Source: DASSJT01 sp963715025 (GTDB taxonomy: Bacteria > Actinomycetota > Actinomycetes > Actinomycetales > Dermatophilaceae). Taken from it: a stretch of DNA of 64,000 nucleotides. Made by a program: the position numbers and the translations under genes. The stretch is taken from positions 176,064 through 240,063 of the forward strand of contig CAVQQQ010000010.1 in assembly GCA_963715025.1 (NCBI GenBank). Reading direction: 5' to 3'. Shown here piece by piece: positions 56,821-64,000 of the stretch (position 1 is its first letter; each line of letters begins with the position of its first letter). The notes beneath the pieces are model-generated. The model ran no database searches and was not told the origin of the DNA. It worked only from the letters and a program-made list of their open reading frames with translations.

Positions 56821-57683
56821 CGGCATACCCCCTCATCGCTCGGCGGGGCACGAAAGGCGCCGGCCGCCAGCTTGCGGCCGGCCGGTGGACGTATGCCGTG
56901 CTGTCCGTTGTCGCGCTGCTCTCGGTGGTGCCTCTGTACTGGACCGTCGTGGCGGCGTCCCGCAGCAACGCCGAGATCGCAAGCACACCACCGCCCTTCG
57001 TTCCGGGGAACAGCCTGTTCGACAACATCGGGCACGCCATGGAGACCGTCGACATGGTCAAGGCGCTGCGCAACTCGCTGATCGTCTCAGGCTCGATCGC
57101 CCTGGGCACGGTGTTGATGTGCACGATGGCCGGGTTCGCCTTCGCCAAGCTCCGATTCCGCGGCAACCGGGTCCTCCTGGGCGTCACGATCGGCACGATG
57201 ATGATCCCCTCACAGCTCGGCGTGATCCCGCTGTTCATGCTCATCGCCAGGCTGCATTGGGTGGATCACCTCCAGGCCGTGATCCTGCCGACGCTGGTCA
57301 GCGCCTTCGGGGTGTTCTTCATGCGCCAGTTCCTGTCCGAGGCGATGCCCGACGAGCTGCTCGAGGCGGCCTGGGTCGACGGCGCCGGCACCTGGCGGAT
57401 CTTCACCGCGATCGTGCTGCCGATCGCCCGGCCGGCCATGGCGGTGCTGGGCATGCTGACCTTCCTCACGGCCTGGAACGACTTCTTCTGGCCGATCATC
57501 GCGCTCACCAGCGACAACCCCACGGTGCAGGTTGCGCTCAACAACCTCGGTGGCGGGTACGTGCCCGACCAGTCAGTGATCATGGCCGGCACGCTTGTCG
57601 GCACCGTCCCGGTGCTGGTCGTGTTCGCCATCCTCGGCAAGCAGATCGTAGGAGGCATCATGCAGGGAGCGGTGAAGGGATGA
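56817..57683 (+). CDS. cebG: Cellobiose ABC transporter permease CebG
   Basis: This 288-residue MalG-type permease has six spans and an EAA loop (LLEAAWVDGAGTWRIFTAIV). NSLIVSGSIALGTVLMCTMA is the conserved N-terminal region. It overlaps cebF and bglC by 4 nt each, so translation is coupled across the operon. Confidence 0.9.
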   Translation: MTAYPLIARRGTKGAGRQLAAGRWTYAVLSVVALLSVVPLYWTVVAASRSNAEIASTPPPFVPGNSLFDNIGHAMETVDMVKALRNSLIVSGSIALGTVLMCTMAGFAFAKLRFRGNRVLLGVTIGTMMIPSQLGVIPLFMLIARLHWVDHLQAVILPTLVSAFGVFFMRQFLSEAMPDELLEAAWVDGAGTWRIFTAIVLPIARPAMAVLGMLTFLTAWNDFFWPIIALTSDNPTVQVALNNLGGGYVPDQSVIMAGTLVGTVPVLVVFAILGKQIVGGIMQGAVKG

Positions 57684-59185
57684 CCGCGCAAGAGACCCCA
57701 CTCGGGGTGGCGACCCCGCCTTCGCCCGACGGCGAGCGGGTGTTCCCGCCTGGCTTCCGATGGGGTGCGGCGACTGCGGCGTACCAGATCGAGGGGGCGG
57801 CGACCGCGGACGGACGCGGCCCGTCGATCTGGGACACCTTCAGCCATGCTCCAGGCCGGGTTGCGGGTGGCGCCACGGGCGACGTGGGTGCCGACCACTT
57901 CCACCGCTACCGCGACGACGTGATGTTGATGAAAGGCCTTGGGCTGCAGGCGTATCGGTTCTCAGTGTCGTGGCCGCGCGTCATGCCGGAGGGACGTGGG
58001 ACGATCAACCACAAGGGACTTGACTTCTACTCGCGACTGGTCGACGAGCTGCTGGCCGCTGGGGTCGAGCCGCTGGTCACGCTGTACCACTGGGACCTCC
58101 CGCAGCCGCTGGAAGACGCGGGCGGGTGGCCGGCGCGCGAGACTGCCTACTGCCTCGAGGGGTATGCCGGTGTGCTGGCCGGGGCGCTCGGCGACCGGGT
58201 CCGCCAGTGGACGACGCTCAACGAGCCGTGGTGCTCGGCGTTCCTGGGCTACGCGTCGGGCGTGCACGCCCCTGGGCGGGTCGAGCCGGCCGCCTCGCTG
58301 GCCGCGCACCACCATCTCATGCTGGGGCACGGGCTGGCCGCGGCACGGCTGCGCGACGCCCTCCCCGCCGACCGCCAGGTCTCGATCACGCTGAACCTCG
58401 CCGACGTCAGAACGGGGTCCGACTCGCCGGCCGACGCCGACGCGGCGCGGCGGATCGACGGTCTGGCCAACCGGATCTTCCTCGACCCGCTGCTTCGCGG
58501 CTTCTACCCCCACGACGTCGTGGCCGACACCATGGCCGTGACCGACTGGAGCTTCGTCCGCGACGGCGACCTCGCAGCGATCCGGGCCCCGATGGACTTC
58601 CTCGGCGTCAACTTCTACGCCCCGACCTTCGTGCGGGCCTTCGACGGTGTCGGCAAGCCGGAGCGGGCCGACGGGCACGGCGGTGGGGCGAGCGCGTGGC
58701 CGGGAGCCGACGGCGTGGAGTTCCCGCTCCAGCCGCAGCTACCCCGGACGGCGATGGGCTGGCCCATAGACGCCTCAGGCCTGACGAACGTGCTGACCCG
58801 GGTCCACCGCGACTACGGGGTCCCCATGGTGGTGACCGAGAACGGTGCCGCCTTCGACGACGAGGTCACGCCTGCGGGAGAGGTCCTCGATGGCGACCGG
58901 ACGGCATACCTGCGCAGGCACCTGGGCGCGGTGCTCGACGCCATCGAGGCCGGAGCGGACGTGCGTGGCTACTACGTGTGGTCACTGCTGGACAACTTCG
59001 AGTGGTCCTACGGCTACGGCAAACGGTTCGGGATCGTCCACGTGGACTACGCGACCCAGGAGCGCAGGATCAAGGCAAGTGCGCAGTGGTATGCCGGGGT
59101 GATCGCCTCCGGAGGCCGCCTCCGGGACCCCTCGCCTCCCCCTCCACCCCTTCCCCTCGGTGGGGGTGAGGGGGAACCTTCTTAG
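57680..59185 (+). CDS. bglC: GH1 beta-glucosidase BglC
   Basis: This 501-residue GH1 enzyme hydrolyses imported cellobiose to glucose. The acid/base Glu is in TLNEPW (about residue 180) and the nucleophile Glu in VVTENGAAFDD (about 385). Substrate residues are visible in FRWGAATAAYQIEG, YHWDLPQPL and SLLDNFEWSYGYGKRFG. No signal peptide is seen, so it is intracellular. Its C-terminal PSPPPPPLPLGGGEGEPS lies beyond the fold and is encoded within the terminator hairpin. Confidence 0.93.
   Translation: MTAQETPLGVATPPSPDGERVFPPGFRWGAATAAYQIEGAATADGRGPSIWDTFSHAPGRVAGGATGDVGADHFHRYRDDVMLMKGLGLQAYRFSVSWPRVMPEGRGTINHKGLDFYSRLVDELLAAGVEPLVTLYHWDLPQPLEDAGGWPARETAYCLEGYAGVLAGALGDRVRQWTTLNEPWCSAFLGYASGVHAPGRVEPAASLAAHHHLMLGHGLAAARLRDALPADRQVSITLNLADVRTGSDSPADADAARRIDGLANRIFLDPLLRGFYPHDVVADTMAVTDWSFVRDGDLAAIRAPMDFLGVNFYAPTFVRAFDGVGKPERADGHGGGASAWPGADGVEFPLQPQLPRTAMGWPIDASGLTNVLTRVHRDYGVPMVVTENGAAFDDEVTPAGEVLDGDRTAYLRRHLGAVLDAIEAGADVRGYYVWSLLDNFEWSYGYGKRFGIVHVDYATQERRIKASAQWYAGVIASGGRLRDPSPPPPPLPLGGGEGEPS
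59137..59175 (+). terminator. Terminator hairpin overlapping the end of bglC
   Basis: TCCCCCTCCACCCC (59137-59150) pairs with GGGGGTGAGGGGGA (59162-59175) with one bulge. It lies inside the last codons of bglC and is followed by CTTCTTAGG. It likely ends the ceb operon transcript. Confidence 0.65.
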
Positions 59186-59214
59186 GCCCGGTAACACTAC
59201 GGCCGGAGGATTCC

Positions 59215-59763
59215 CTAGGGGGTGCCGATCGTGGTGAGGTACCACAGCGCGGAGGTCGAGACCACGATGGCCAGCGCCACGATCATGGTCGCCGCGGACC
59301 AGGGCAGCAACCATTTCGGCTCCGAGCGCCCCTGCACGGAGAAGACCTTCACCACGAAGGCGCCGTAGAACACGCAGCCGAGCACCGAGTGGAGCAGGGT
59401 GCGCAGATCGGCCGTGCCGAAGCCCAGCGCCCACAGGCAGTGGTATGCGACCGGCAGGCTCACGAGTACGGCCAGGAAGCCGAGGCTGCGGTGTACCGGT
59501 CCGACCCAGGCGGGGGCGGCGCGGCCGAGCCGCCCGTACATCCATAGCCCGCCGACCAGCTGGCCCAGCGCCAGCACGCCCGCCACGACGGCCAGCCAGA
59601 CCTTCATGGCGAACATGCTCGAGAACCCCAGGGTCGTGATCGGCTGGCCGGTGGGAGTGTGTGCACCGGCGTATAAGCCCAGCGCGAGAGCGACGACGGC
59701 GCCGGTGCCGATGGCGACAAGCGGGGCGGCGGTCGACGGCGCAGGTGAGGCGGCATGTGCCAT
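59215..59763 (-). CDS. DUF6529-type membrane protein
   Basis: This 182-residue protein has five predicted spans (IGTGAVVALALGLYAGAHTP, AMKVWLAVVAGVLALGQLVG, RSLGFLAVLVSLPVAYHCLW, LLHSVLGCVFYGAFVVKVF, AATMIVALAIVVSTSALWYL). Paired His residues in helices (PVHRSLGF, AYHCLW, LLHSVLG) resemble di-heme cytochrome b561-like arrangements, so heme binding is possible (inference). ATG 59763 lies 6 nt after GATCAT. Confidence 0.7.
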   Translation of the reverse strand: MAHAASPAPSTAAPLVAIGTGAVVALALGLYAGAHTPTGQPITTLGFSSMFAMKVWLAVVAGVLALGQLVGGLWMYGRLGRAAPAWVGPVHRSLGFLAVLVSLPVAYHCLWALGFGTADLRTLLHSVLGCVFYGAFVVKVFSVQGRSEPKWLLPWSAATMIVALAIVVSTSALWYLTTIGTP

Positions 59764-59921
59764 GGCACGATGATCCGCCACACCCGCCGATCGCGCCTCG
59801 TCTTTGCCAAAACCGCAACCGGGCAACACGGCGGAACCGGCGCCACCCTCGACGCGCGACCCGGGCGGACGCCCGCCTAGGGTGGTGCGTCGACGCGATC
59901 CCGAGCCAGGAGGCCATACCG

Positions 59922-60893
59922 ATGCGGCTTGCCGCTAGGTCCACCGTTCGAGCTCGCTGGGCCCTCGCTGCCCTGGTGACGGTGGCCGTAGTGGGGAGCG
60001 CGTCCTGCGGAGGCAGCTCGACGGCGGGTCAGCGGCACCTGCAGTCCCCGGCTGCGCCGGCGTCCACGACGAGCACCACCACCACACCCCCGCCGCCACC
60101 GGAACTGCCGCGTGGCGGGCGAGCCGTGTTCCCGGCATACCGGCTCGTGGGTTTTGCCGGCGCACCAGGCTCGCCCGCGCTGGGCCGTCTCGGCGTCGGA
60201 AGCCTGGAGTCGCGGGTCCGCGAGATCGAGCGCAGGGCGAAGCCGTATGCCGATGGGCGGCACGTCCAACCGGTGATGGAGCTCATCGCGACCGTCGTCC
60301 AGGGCTCGCCCGGCCCCGACGGGAAGTACCGCTACCGACAGCCTGACCGGGTGATCGGCGACTACCTGGCTGTCGCGCGCCGCCACCGGGCGATCCTGCT
60401 GCTGGGGATTCAGCCGGGGCGCTCGACGTTCCTCGACGAGGTCAAGCACTATGAGAAGTGGCTCCGCGAGCCGGACGTCGGCATCGCCCTCGACCCGGAG
60501 TGGGCGATGAGCCCCGGGCAGGTGCCGATGCGGGTGTTCGGGCACACGACGGGTGCCGAGCTCAACGGCATGACCGCATGGGTGGACGCCCTCGTCGCCC
60601 GCAGCGACCTCCCCCAGAAGGTGGTCGTCTTCCACCAGCTGGCCGCGCGGATCGTGCGGCAGGAGTCGGCGATCAAGTCCCGCAAGGGAATCGCCCTGGT
60701 GAAGTCGGTCGATGGCATCGGCAGCCGCGGCATGAAGGAGGAAACCTGGGGCAAGCTGACAGGGACGCTGCCCAAGGGCGTGCACCCGGGATTCAAGCTG
60801 TTCTTCCAGGAAGACTCCGAGCGTGGCGCGTTGATGACGCCTGCGCAGGTCCTGGCCCTCAAGCCCATGCCGGAGTACGTGCTCTACGAGTGA
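59922..60893 (+). CDS. Lipoprotein with a possible TIM-barrel-like domain
   Basis: This 323-residue protein has a lipobox region (LVTVAVVGSASCGG), then a Ser/Thr/Pro linker (STTSTTTTPPPPPE) and a mature domain with GFAGAPGSPALGRLGVGS, PVMELIATVVQGSPGPDGKY, AILLLGIQPGRSTFLDEV and VGIALDPEWAMSPGQ. The alternating strand-helix pattern and the DPEW acidic motif suggest a glycosidase-like barrel, but the family is not named. ATG 59922 follows CAGGAGG. It is probably anchored on the outer face of the membrane. Confidence 0.7.
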   Translation: MRLAARSTVRARWALAALVTVAVVGSASCGGSSTAGQRHLQSPAAPASTTSTTTTPPPPPELPRGGRAVFPAYRLVGFAGAPGSPALGRLGVGSLESRVREIERRAKPYADGRHVQPVMELIATVVQGSPGPDGKYRYRQPDRVIGDYLAVARRHRAILLLGIQPGRSTFLDEVKHYEKWLREPDVGIALDPEWAMSPGQVPMRVFGHTTGAELNGMTAWVDALVARSDLPQKVVVFHQLAARIVRQESAIKSRKGIALVKSVDGIGSRGMKEETWGKLTGTLPKGVHPGFKLFFQEDSERGALMTPAQVLALKPMPEYVLYE

Positions 60894-61029
60894 GGCCGCA
60901 CTGGGTAGGGCCGCGCCGCCGAGGGTGAATATCGTTTTGCGACACAACTGCCGGGTACTGGTCTTACACGAGAATGCGGCGTTGGCGTCCACTGCACGCT
61001 GCGCACTCTCGCAGACAGGCAGGTCGGTC

Positions 61030-61122
61030 ATGGACGAAGGCTGGGCGCTCGGTTTGGCGTGGCTCATCTTCCTGTGTCTGGTCGCCGTGCTCGCAGTTCT
61101 GGTGCTGCGGGGGCGCCCGTGA
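61030..61122 (+). CDS. 30-residue single-span membrane protein
   Basis: ATG 61030 opens MDEGWALGLAW, a hydrophobic helix to VLRGRP and a TGA that overlaps the GTG of the next gene (GTGA, 61119-61122). The coupling and the downstream NRAMP gene suggest a small subunit. Function unknown. Confidence 0.55.
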   Translation: MDEGWALGLAWLIFLCLVAVLAVLVLRGRP

Positions 61123-61580
61123 GCGCTCGCCCATTGGTGGGCTTGCGCGGCCCCTTGGTCGGCTTGCTGGCCTCGCTGGCGATCGCGGGCTGCGCGACGC
61201 CCGCGTTGGACCACGGCGCCTACGAGCAGAACGCCAAGAGCGCCCTCGAGTCTGCCTCGAGCGAGACTGCCTCGGCCGCCCTGGCCGTCCGGCTGCGCCT
61301 GTCGGACCGCGCGACGAACGCCTACTCCGACACGCTGGTCACGGCCAGCGAGAAGGCCATGGGCGGAATCGAGACGAGCTTCGGAGGGGTCGACCCGCCC
61401 TCACCGGCCGAGGACGACCTGCGCGACTCGGTCGAGAAGTCGCTGGGTGACGCACAGGACGCGCTGTCGGCCGCCCGCATCGCCGTGCGACGGGACGACC
61501 GCAAGAGCATGCGCGCTGCGGTGAAGAATCTGGACGAGGTGACCAGGGCGCTGGAGGACTCGAGGGAGCAGCTCGGGTGA
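61119..61580 (+). CDS. Small lipoprotein preceding the NRAMP-like gene
   Basis: This 153-residue protein starts at the GTG overlapping the 30-residue ORF. It has a signal and lipobox (LLASLAIAGCAT), then a helical mature part (AYEQNAKSALESASSETASA; DDLRDSVEKSLGDAQDALSA; MRAAVKNLDEVTRALEDSRE) predicted as a helical hairpin or coiled coil. Its stop overlaps the next GTG. An extracytoplasmic partner of the transporter is inferred. Confidence 0.65.
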   Translation: MSARPLVGLRGPLVGLLASLAIAGCATPALDHGAYEQNAKSALESASSETASAALAVRLRLSDRATNAYSDTLVTASEKAMGGIETSFGGVDPPSPAEDDLRDSVEKSLGDAQDALSAARIAVRRDDRKSMRAAVKNLDEVTRALEDSREQLG

Positions 61581-62806
61581 ACAAGGTCTTCGCGGTCGCA
61601 CTCGGGATCCTCACCGCCATCGGCGGGTTCGTGGACATCGGGGATCTTGTGACGAATGCCCTCGTCGGGTCGCGGTTCGGCCTAGGGCTGGCGTGGGTCG
61701 TGCCTGTGGGCGTCATCGGCATCTGCGTCTTCGCCGAGATGAGTGGCCGGGTGGCCGCCGTGAGCGGGCGGGCGACGTTCGACCTGGTGCGCGAGCGCCT
61801 CGGGCCGCGGGTGGGCCTCGCCAACCTCGTTGCCTCGATGGCGGTCACGTTCCTCACGCTGGCTGCGGAAGTGGGTGGCGTGGCCCTGGCGCTCGAACTC
61901 GCCACGAGTGTCAACCGGTTCCTCTGGATCCCGGTTGTCGGGGCCGCAGTGTGGATCGTGCTGTGGCGTGTGAAGTTCGCCGTGCTGGAGAACGCTTTCG
62001 GGCTGGCCGGACTGTCGCTGATCGTCTTCGCCGTCGCTGTCTGGCACTTGGGGCCGGACTGGGCGGCCCTGTGGTCGCAGGTGTCGCACCCGAGCGTCCC
62101 CGGCAACGAGAGCCACACGGTCTACTTCTATTACGCGATCGCACTGTTCGGTGCGGCCATGACGCCCTATGAGGTCTTCTTCTTCTCGTCCGGAGGAGTC
62201 GAGGAGAGGTGGGGCCCCAAGGACCTGGGCGTGATGCGGGCCAACGTCTTCGTGGGTTTCCCCCTCGGCGGCACCCTGTCCTTGGCGATCGCTGCCTCCA
62301 CAGCGCTTGTCCTGAAACCGCTCGGCATCCAGGTCGACACGCTCGGGCAGACCGCGCTGCCCGTCGTTGCGGAGCTGGGCAAGCTCGGGCTGGCGTTCGT
62401 GCTCCTCGGCTTCTTCGCGGCCACCTTCGGCGCGGCGTGCGAAACCGGGCTGTCTGTCGGCTACTCGGTGGCGCAGTATTTCGGCTGGCAATGGGGCAAG
62501 TACGTGGAGCCGCTCCGCGCCGCGAGGTTCCACACCGTCGTGCTGCTCTCGTGCATCGCCGCGGTGGGTCTCCTGCTCACGACGGTCGACCCGATCCTGG
62601 TCACCGAGTACTCGGTGGTCTTCAGCGCCATCGCGCTGCCGCTCACCTACTTCCCGATCCTGGTCGTAGCCAACGACCGGACATACATGGGCAAGTACGC
62701 CAACGGTCGCCTCGCCAACGGACTTGGCACTCTCTATATGGTGGTGGTGGTCGTGGTCTCGGTGGCGGCGATCCCACTCATGCTGGTGACGAAGGCAGGC
62801 CAGTGA
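61577..62806 (+). CDS. NRAMP-family-like transporter with non-canonical metal motifs
   Basis: This 409-residue protein has eleven or so spans and overall NRAMP architecture. In TM1 the canonical DPGN is replaced by DIGD (GGFVDIGDLVTNALVG), and in TM6 the MPH is replaced by MTPYE (LFGAAMTPYEVFFFSSG). The binding site is therefore altered, and the ion could be Mg2+ or another substrate instead of Mn2+/Fe2+. GTG 61577 overlaps the lipoprotein stop, and the next gene overlaps its own stop (TGATG), so four genes are coupled. Confidence 0.8.
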   Translation: MNKVFAVALGILTAIGGFVDIGDLVTNALVGSRFGLGLAWVVPVGVIGICVFAEMSGRVAAVSGRATFDLVRERLGPRVGLANLVASMAVTFLTLAAEVGGVALALELATSVNRFLWIPVVGAAVWIVLWRVKFAVLENAFGLAGLSLIVFAVAVWHLGPDWAALWSQVSHPSVPGNESHTVYFYYAIALFGAAMTPYEVFFFSSGGVEERWGPKDLGVMRANVFVGFPLGGTLSLAIAASTALVLKPLGIQVDTLGQTALPVVAELGKLGLAFVLLGFFAATFGAACETGLSVGYSVAQYFGWQWGKYVEPLRAARFHTVVLLSCIAAVGLLLTTVDPILVTEYSVVFSAIALPLTYFPILVVANDRTYMGKYANGRLANGLGTLYMVVVVVVSVAAIPLMLVTKAGQ

Positions 62807-63612
62807 TGAGCGACAAGAGCCAAGGCAGTCCGTCGACGGAGCCACCCGTAGCCGCCGATCGGATCGAGCTGGGCCTCAGGCTGCTCGACCACCAGATCGT
62901 CGGTGCCGGCGGCAGTCTTCTGGGGAACGTGGACAACCTCGAGGTCCGTGAGCTCGACGAGGGTCTCGTCGTCACCGGCATCGTCAGCGGCCCAGCCGGG
63001 CACGGGCCGCGCCAGCCAGGACTCCTCGGCGACTGGATCGTGGCGATCTGGCGGCGGCTGCGCCCCGAGGAACGGCCGACGCCCCTGGCCCTGCCGATGT
63101 CCCACGTCCGGCGGATCGGGTCGGGCATCGAGGTGAGTGCCTGGGCTGAGGAGGTGCTCAACGGCACGAACGGCCTCGAGTTGTGGCTGCGGCGGTTCGT
63201 CGTCGCCCGCATCCCTGGCGCGAAGGGGGGCGAGGACCGGCTTGAGGGCGAGCCCACGGGGCCCTCCCAAGGCGCCCACGAGGAGCTCGAGTTCCACCCG
63301 GACGCTCATCTGCTCAGCGTCCTCATCGGCGCCCGGGTGGTCGCAGCCGACGGAACGGGCCTCGGCCAGGTTCTCGAGGTGGTGGCGGAGCCGTTCGAGT
63401 CCAGCGGACTGGAAGTGGGCAGGCTGCGGGTCACCGACATCGTTGTGGGCCGGCACTCGCTGGGCGGCGAGCTGGGCTACACCGCCGACTGGACGCAGGG
63501 ACCGTGGCTGATCGCACGGCTGGTGCGGCTCTGGCACCGGCATGACCGCACCGTCCCCTGGCGCGGCGTGGCAGGCGTCGACTGGGACAGCCGGACGGTC
63601 ACCCTCCGCTGA
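62806..63612 (+). CDS. PRC-barrel-domain protein
   Basis: This 268-residue protein has two PRC-barrel-like halves: RIELGLRLLDHQIVGAGGSL then LGNVDNLEVRELDEG at the start, and SVLIGARVVAADGTGLGQVL then EVVAEPFESSGLEV later, ending in WRGVAGVDWDSRTVTLR. PRC barrels bind RNA, proteins or metal-regulated partners. Translational coupling to the NRAMP-like gene (TGATG) suggests it regulates that transporter from the cytoplasm, as with PRC-linked Mg/Mn transporters (inference). Confidence 0.8.
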   Translation: MSDKSQGSPSTEPPVAADRIELGLRLLDHQIVGAGGSLLGNVDNLEVRELDEGLVVTGIVSGPAGHGPRQPGLLGDWIVAIWRRLRPEERPTPLALPMSHVRRIGSGIEVSAWAEEVLNGTNGLELWLRRFVVARIPGAKGGEDRLEGEPTGPSQGAHEELEFHPDAHLLSVLIGARVVAADGTGLGQVLEVVAEPFESSGLEVGRLRVTDIVVGRHSLGGELGYTADWTQGPWLIARLVRLWHRHDRTVPWRGVAGVDWDSRTVTLR

Positions 63613-63924
63613 CCTGGCAGAGGGGGCCGGCCGACGACACGCCGGAGCTCCAGTCGGTATGCCGCGTGCTCACCTTCGCGGCCGCCGCCCCTGGTTTGTC
63701 GTCGGGCGGCACCGCACGACACCCAAGATGTCCCGTGCTACCCCGTGGCGCCGGTCAGGCTCTGGGCGGCGTGCGACCGGCAGGCCGAGTCGATGGGACC
63801 AGCCGCGCGGGTCTCCGCTGTCAGGATTGGGGTCGACCGCGCAGGTCCGGTATAGTCGGCGCACGCCAGCCACGGCTGGCAGTTTCTTTGCGCTGCACCC
63901 TCAGGGGTGAAGCGCAGAGGACTC
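63613..63924. other. Intergenic region with a 75-bp inverted-repeat segment
   Basis: CCGACGACA (63631-63639) and TGTCGTCGG (63697-63705) bound 75 bp that contain GGTATGCCG. This resembles the 73-bp elements in size but not in arm sequence, and the arms are only 9 bp. The tRNA-Phe promoter is at 63827-63856. No gene is seen. Confidence 0.45.
63827..63856 (+). promoter_or_regulatory. Promoter of tRNA-Phe
   Basis: TTGGGG (63827-63832) and TATAGT (63851-63856) are 18 nt apart, about 70 nt before the tRNA. The -10 is strong for this GC content. Confidence 0.6.
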
Positions 63925-63998
63925 GGCCAGGTAGCTCAGTTGGTACGAGCGTCCGACTGAAAATCGGAAGGTCGGCGGTTCGACCCCGCCCCTGGCCA
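63925..63998 (+). tRNA. tRNA-Phe (GAA)
   Basis: Acceptor GGCCAGG/CCTGGCC, anticodon loop CTGAAAA (GAA), T-arm GGCGGTTCGACCCCGCC. The window ends two bases later (CC), so an encoded CCA cannot be confirmed. Confidence 0.93.
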
Positions 63999-64000
63999 CC

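Noticed and set aside
883..63664. GTATGCC as a strand-biased KOPS or Chi-like sequence
   Set aside because: It occurs about equally on both strands within the window, whereas such motifs are strongly skewed along a replichore.
1..64000. CRISPR array, rRNA or complete prophage
   Set aside because: I found no regularly spaced repeats with unique spacers, no rRNA-like sequence and no run of phage structural genes.

Overview
The window is GC-rich, densely coded DNA from an actinobacterium, probably a Micrococcales member near Intrasporangiaceae. That placement is inference, from mycothiol synthase (MshD), GlnR, Nur, GuaB1, the Rv0474/HBHA-type gene pair and many leaderless-type promoters. No rRNA or CRISPR array is visible. 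Four tRNAs are present: Lys, Glu, Asp and Phe, the last at the right edge.

Layout. 0-0.8 kb: an HBHA-like coiled-coil protein and its XRE regulator. 1.1-4.6 kb: a XylFGH-type sugar ABC operon broken by many single-base indels, followed by a fragment of a dxs gene. 4.8-10 kb: DUF4395, BKACE, YgfZ, Nur, an LCP cell-wall ligase, a nitrobindin and a DsrE protein. 10-12.3 kb: a membrane protein, a proline/SRR repeat protein and MoaD. 12.4-26.7 kb: a nitrogen and phosphate block (GlnR, secreted 5'-nucleotidase, MshD, polyphosphate kinase, MutT1, PstSCAB, Pit and its DUF47 partner) with PHO-box-like sites. 26.8-30.4 kb: small and hypothetical proteins. 30.5-35.6 kb: a decayed island beside tRNA-Lys holding integrase and recombinase remnants, a chimeric ORF and EamA transporters. 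35.8-46 kb: metabolic genes, an MBL-lactonase/MarR pair with a perfect operator, and a nickel transporter with a Nur-type box. 46-53 kb: DUF445, GuaB1, SDR, PHP protein, lipoprotein and two tRNAs. 53-59.2 kb: a complete cellobiose module, CebR-CebEFG-BglC, with a CebR operator. 59.2-64 kb: DUF6529, lipoproteins, an NRAMP-like carrier with a PRC-barrel partner, and tRNA-Phe.

Three genome-scale signals stand out. (1) A dispersed palindromic repeat of exactly 73 bp occurs four times and brackets two single-gene segments (23.7-25.0 and 47.2-48.0 kb). (2) The heptamer GTATGCC/GGCATAC occurs about 49 times by eye, including inside genes where it forces rare codons. (3) Many genes have a TAnnnT -10 box 6-8 nt before the start codon, implying leaderless mRNAs. 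Regulatory links can be drawn within the window: Nur (7.4-7.8 kb) to the nickel permease (41.8 kb), CebR to its own downstream operon, and MarR to its lactonase operon.
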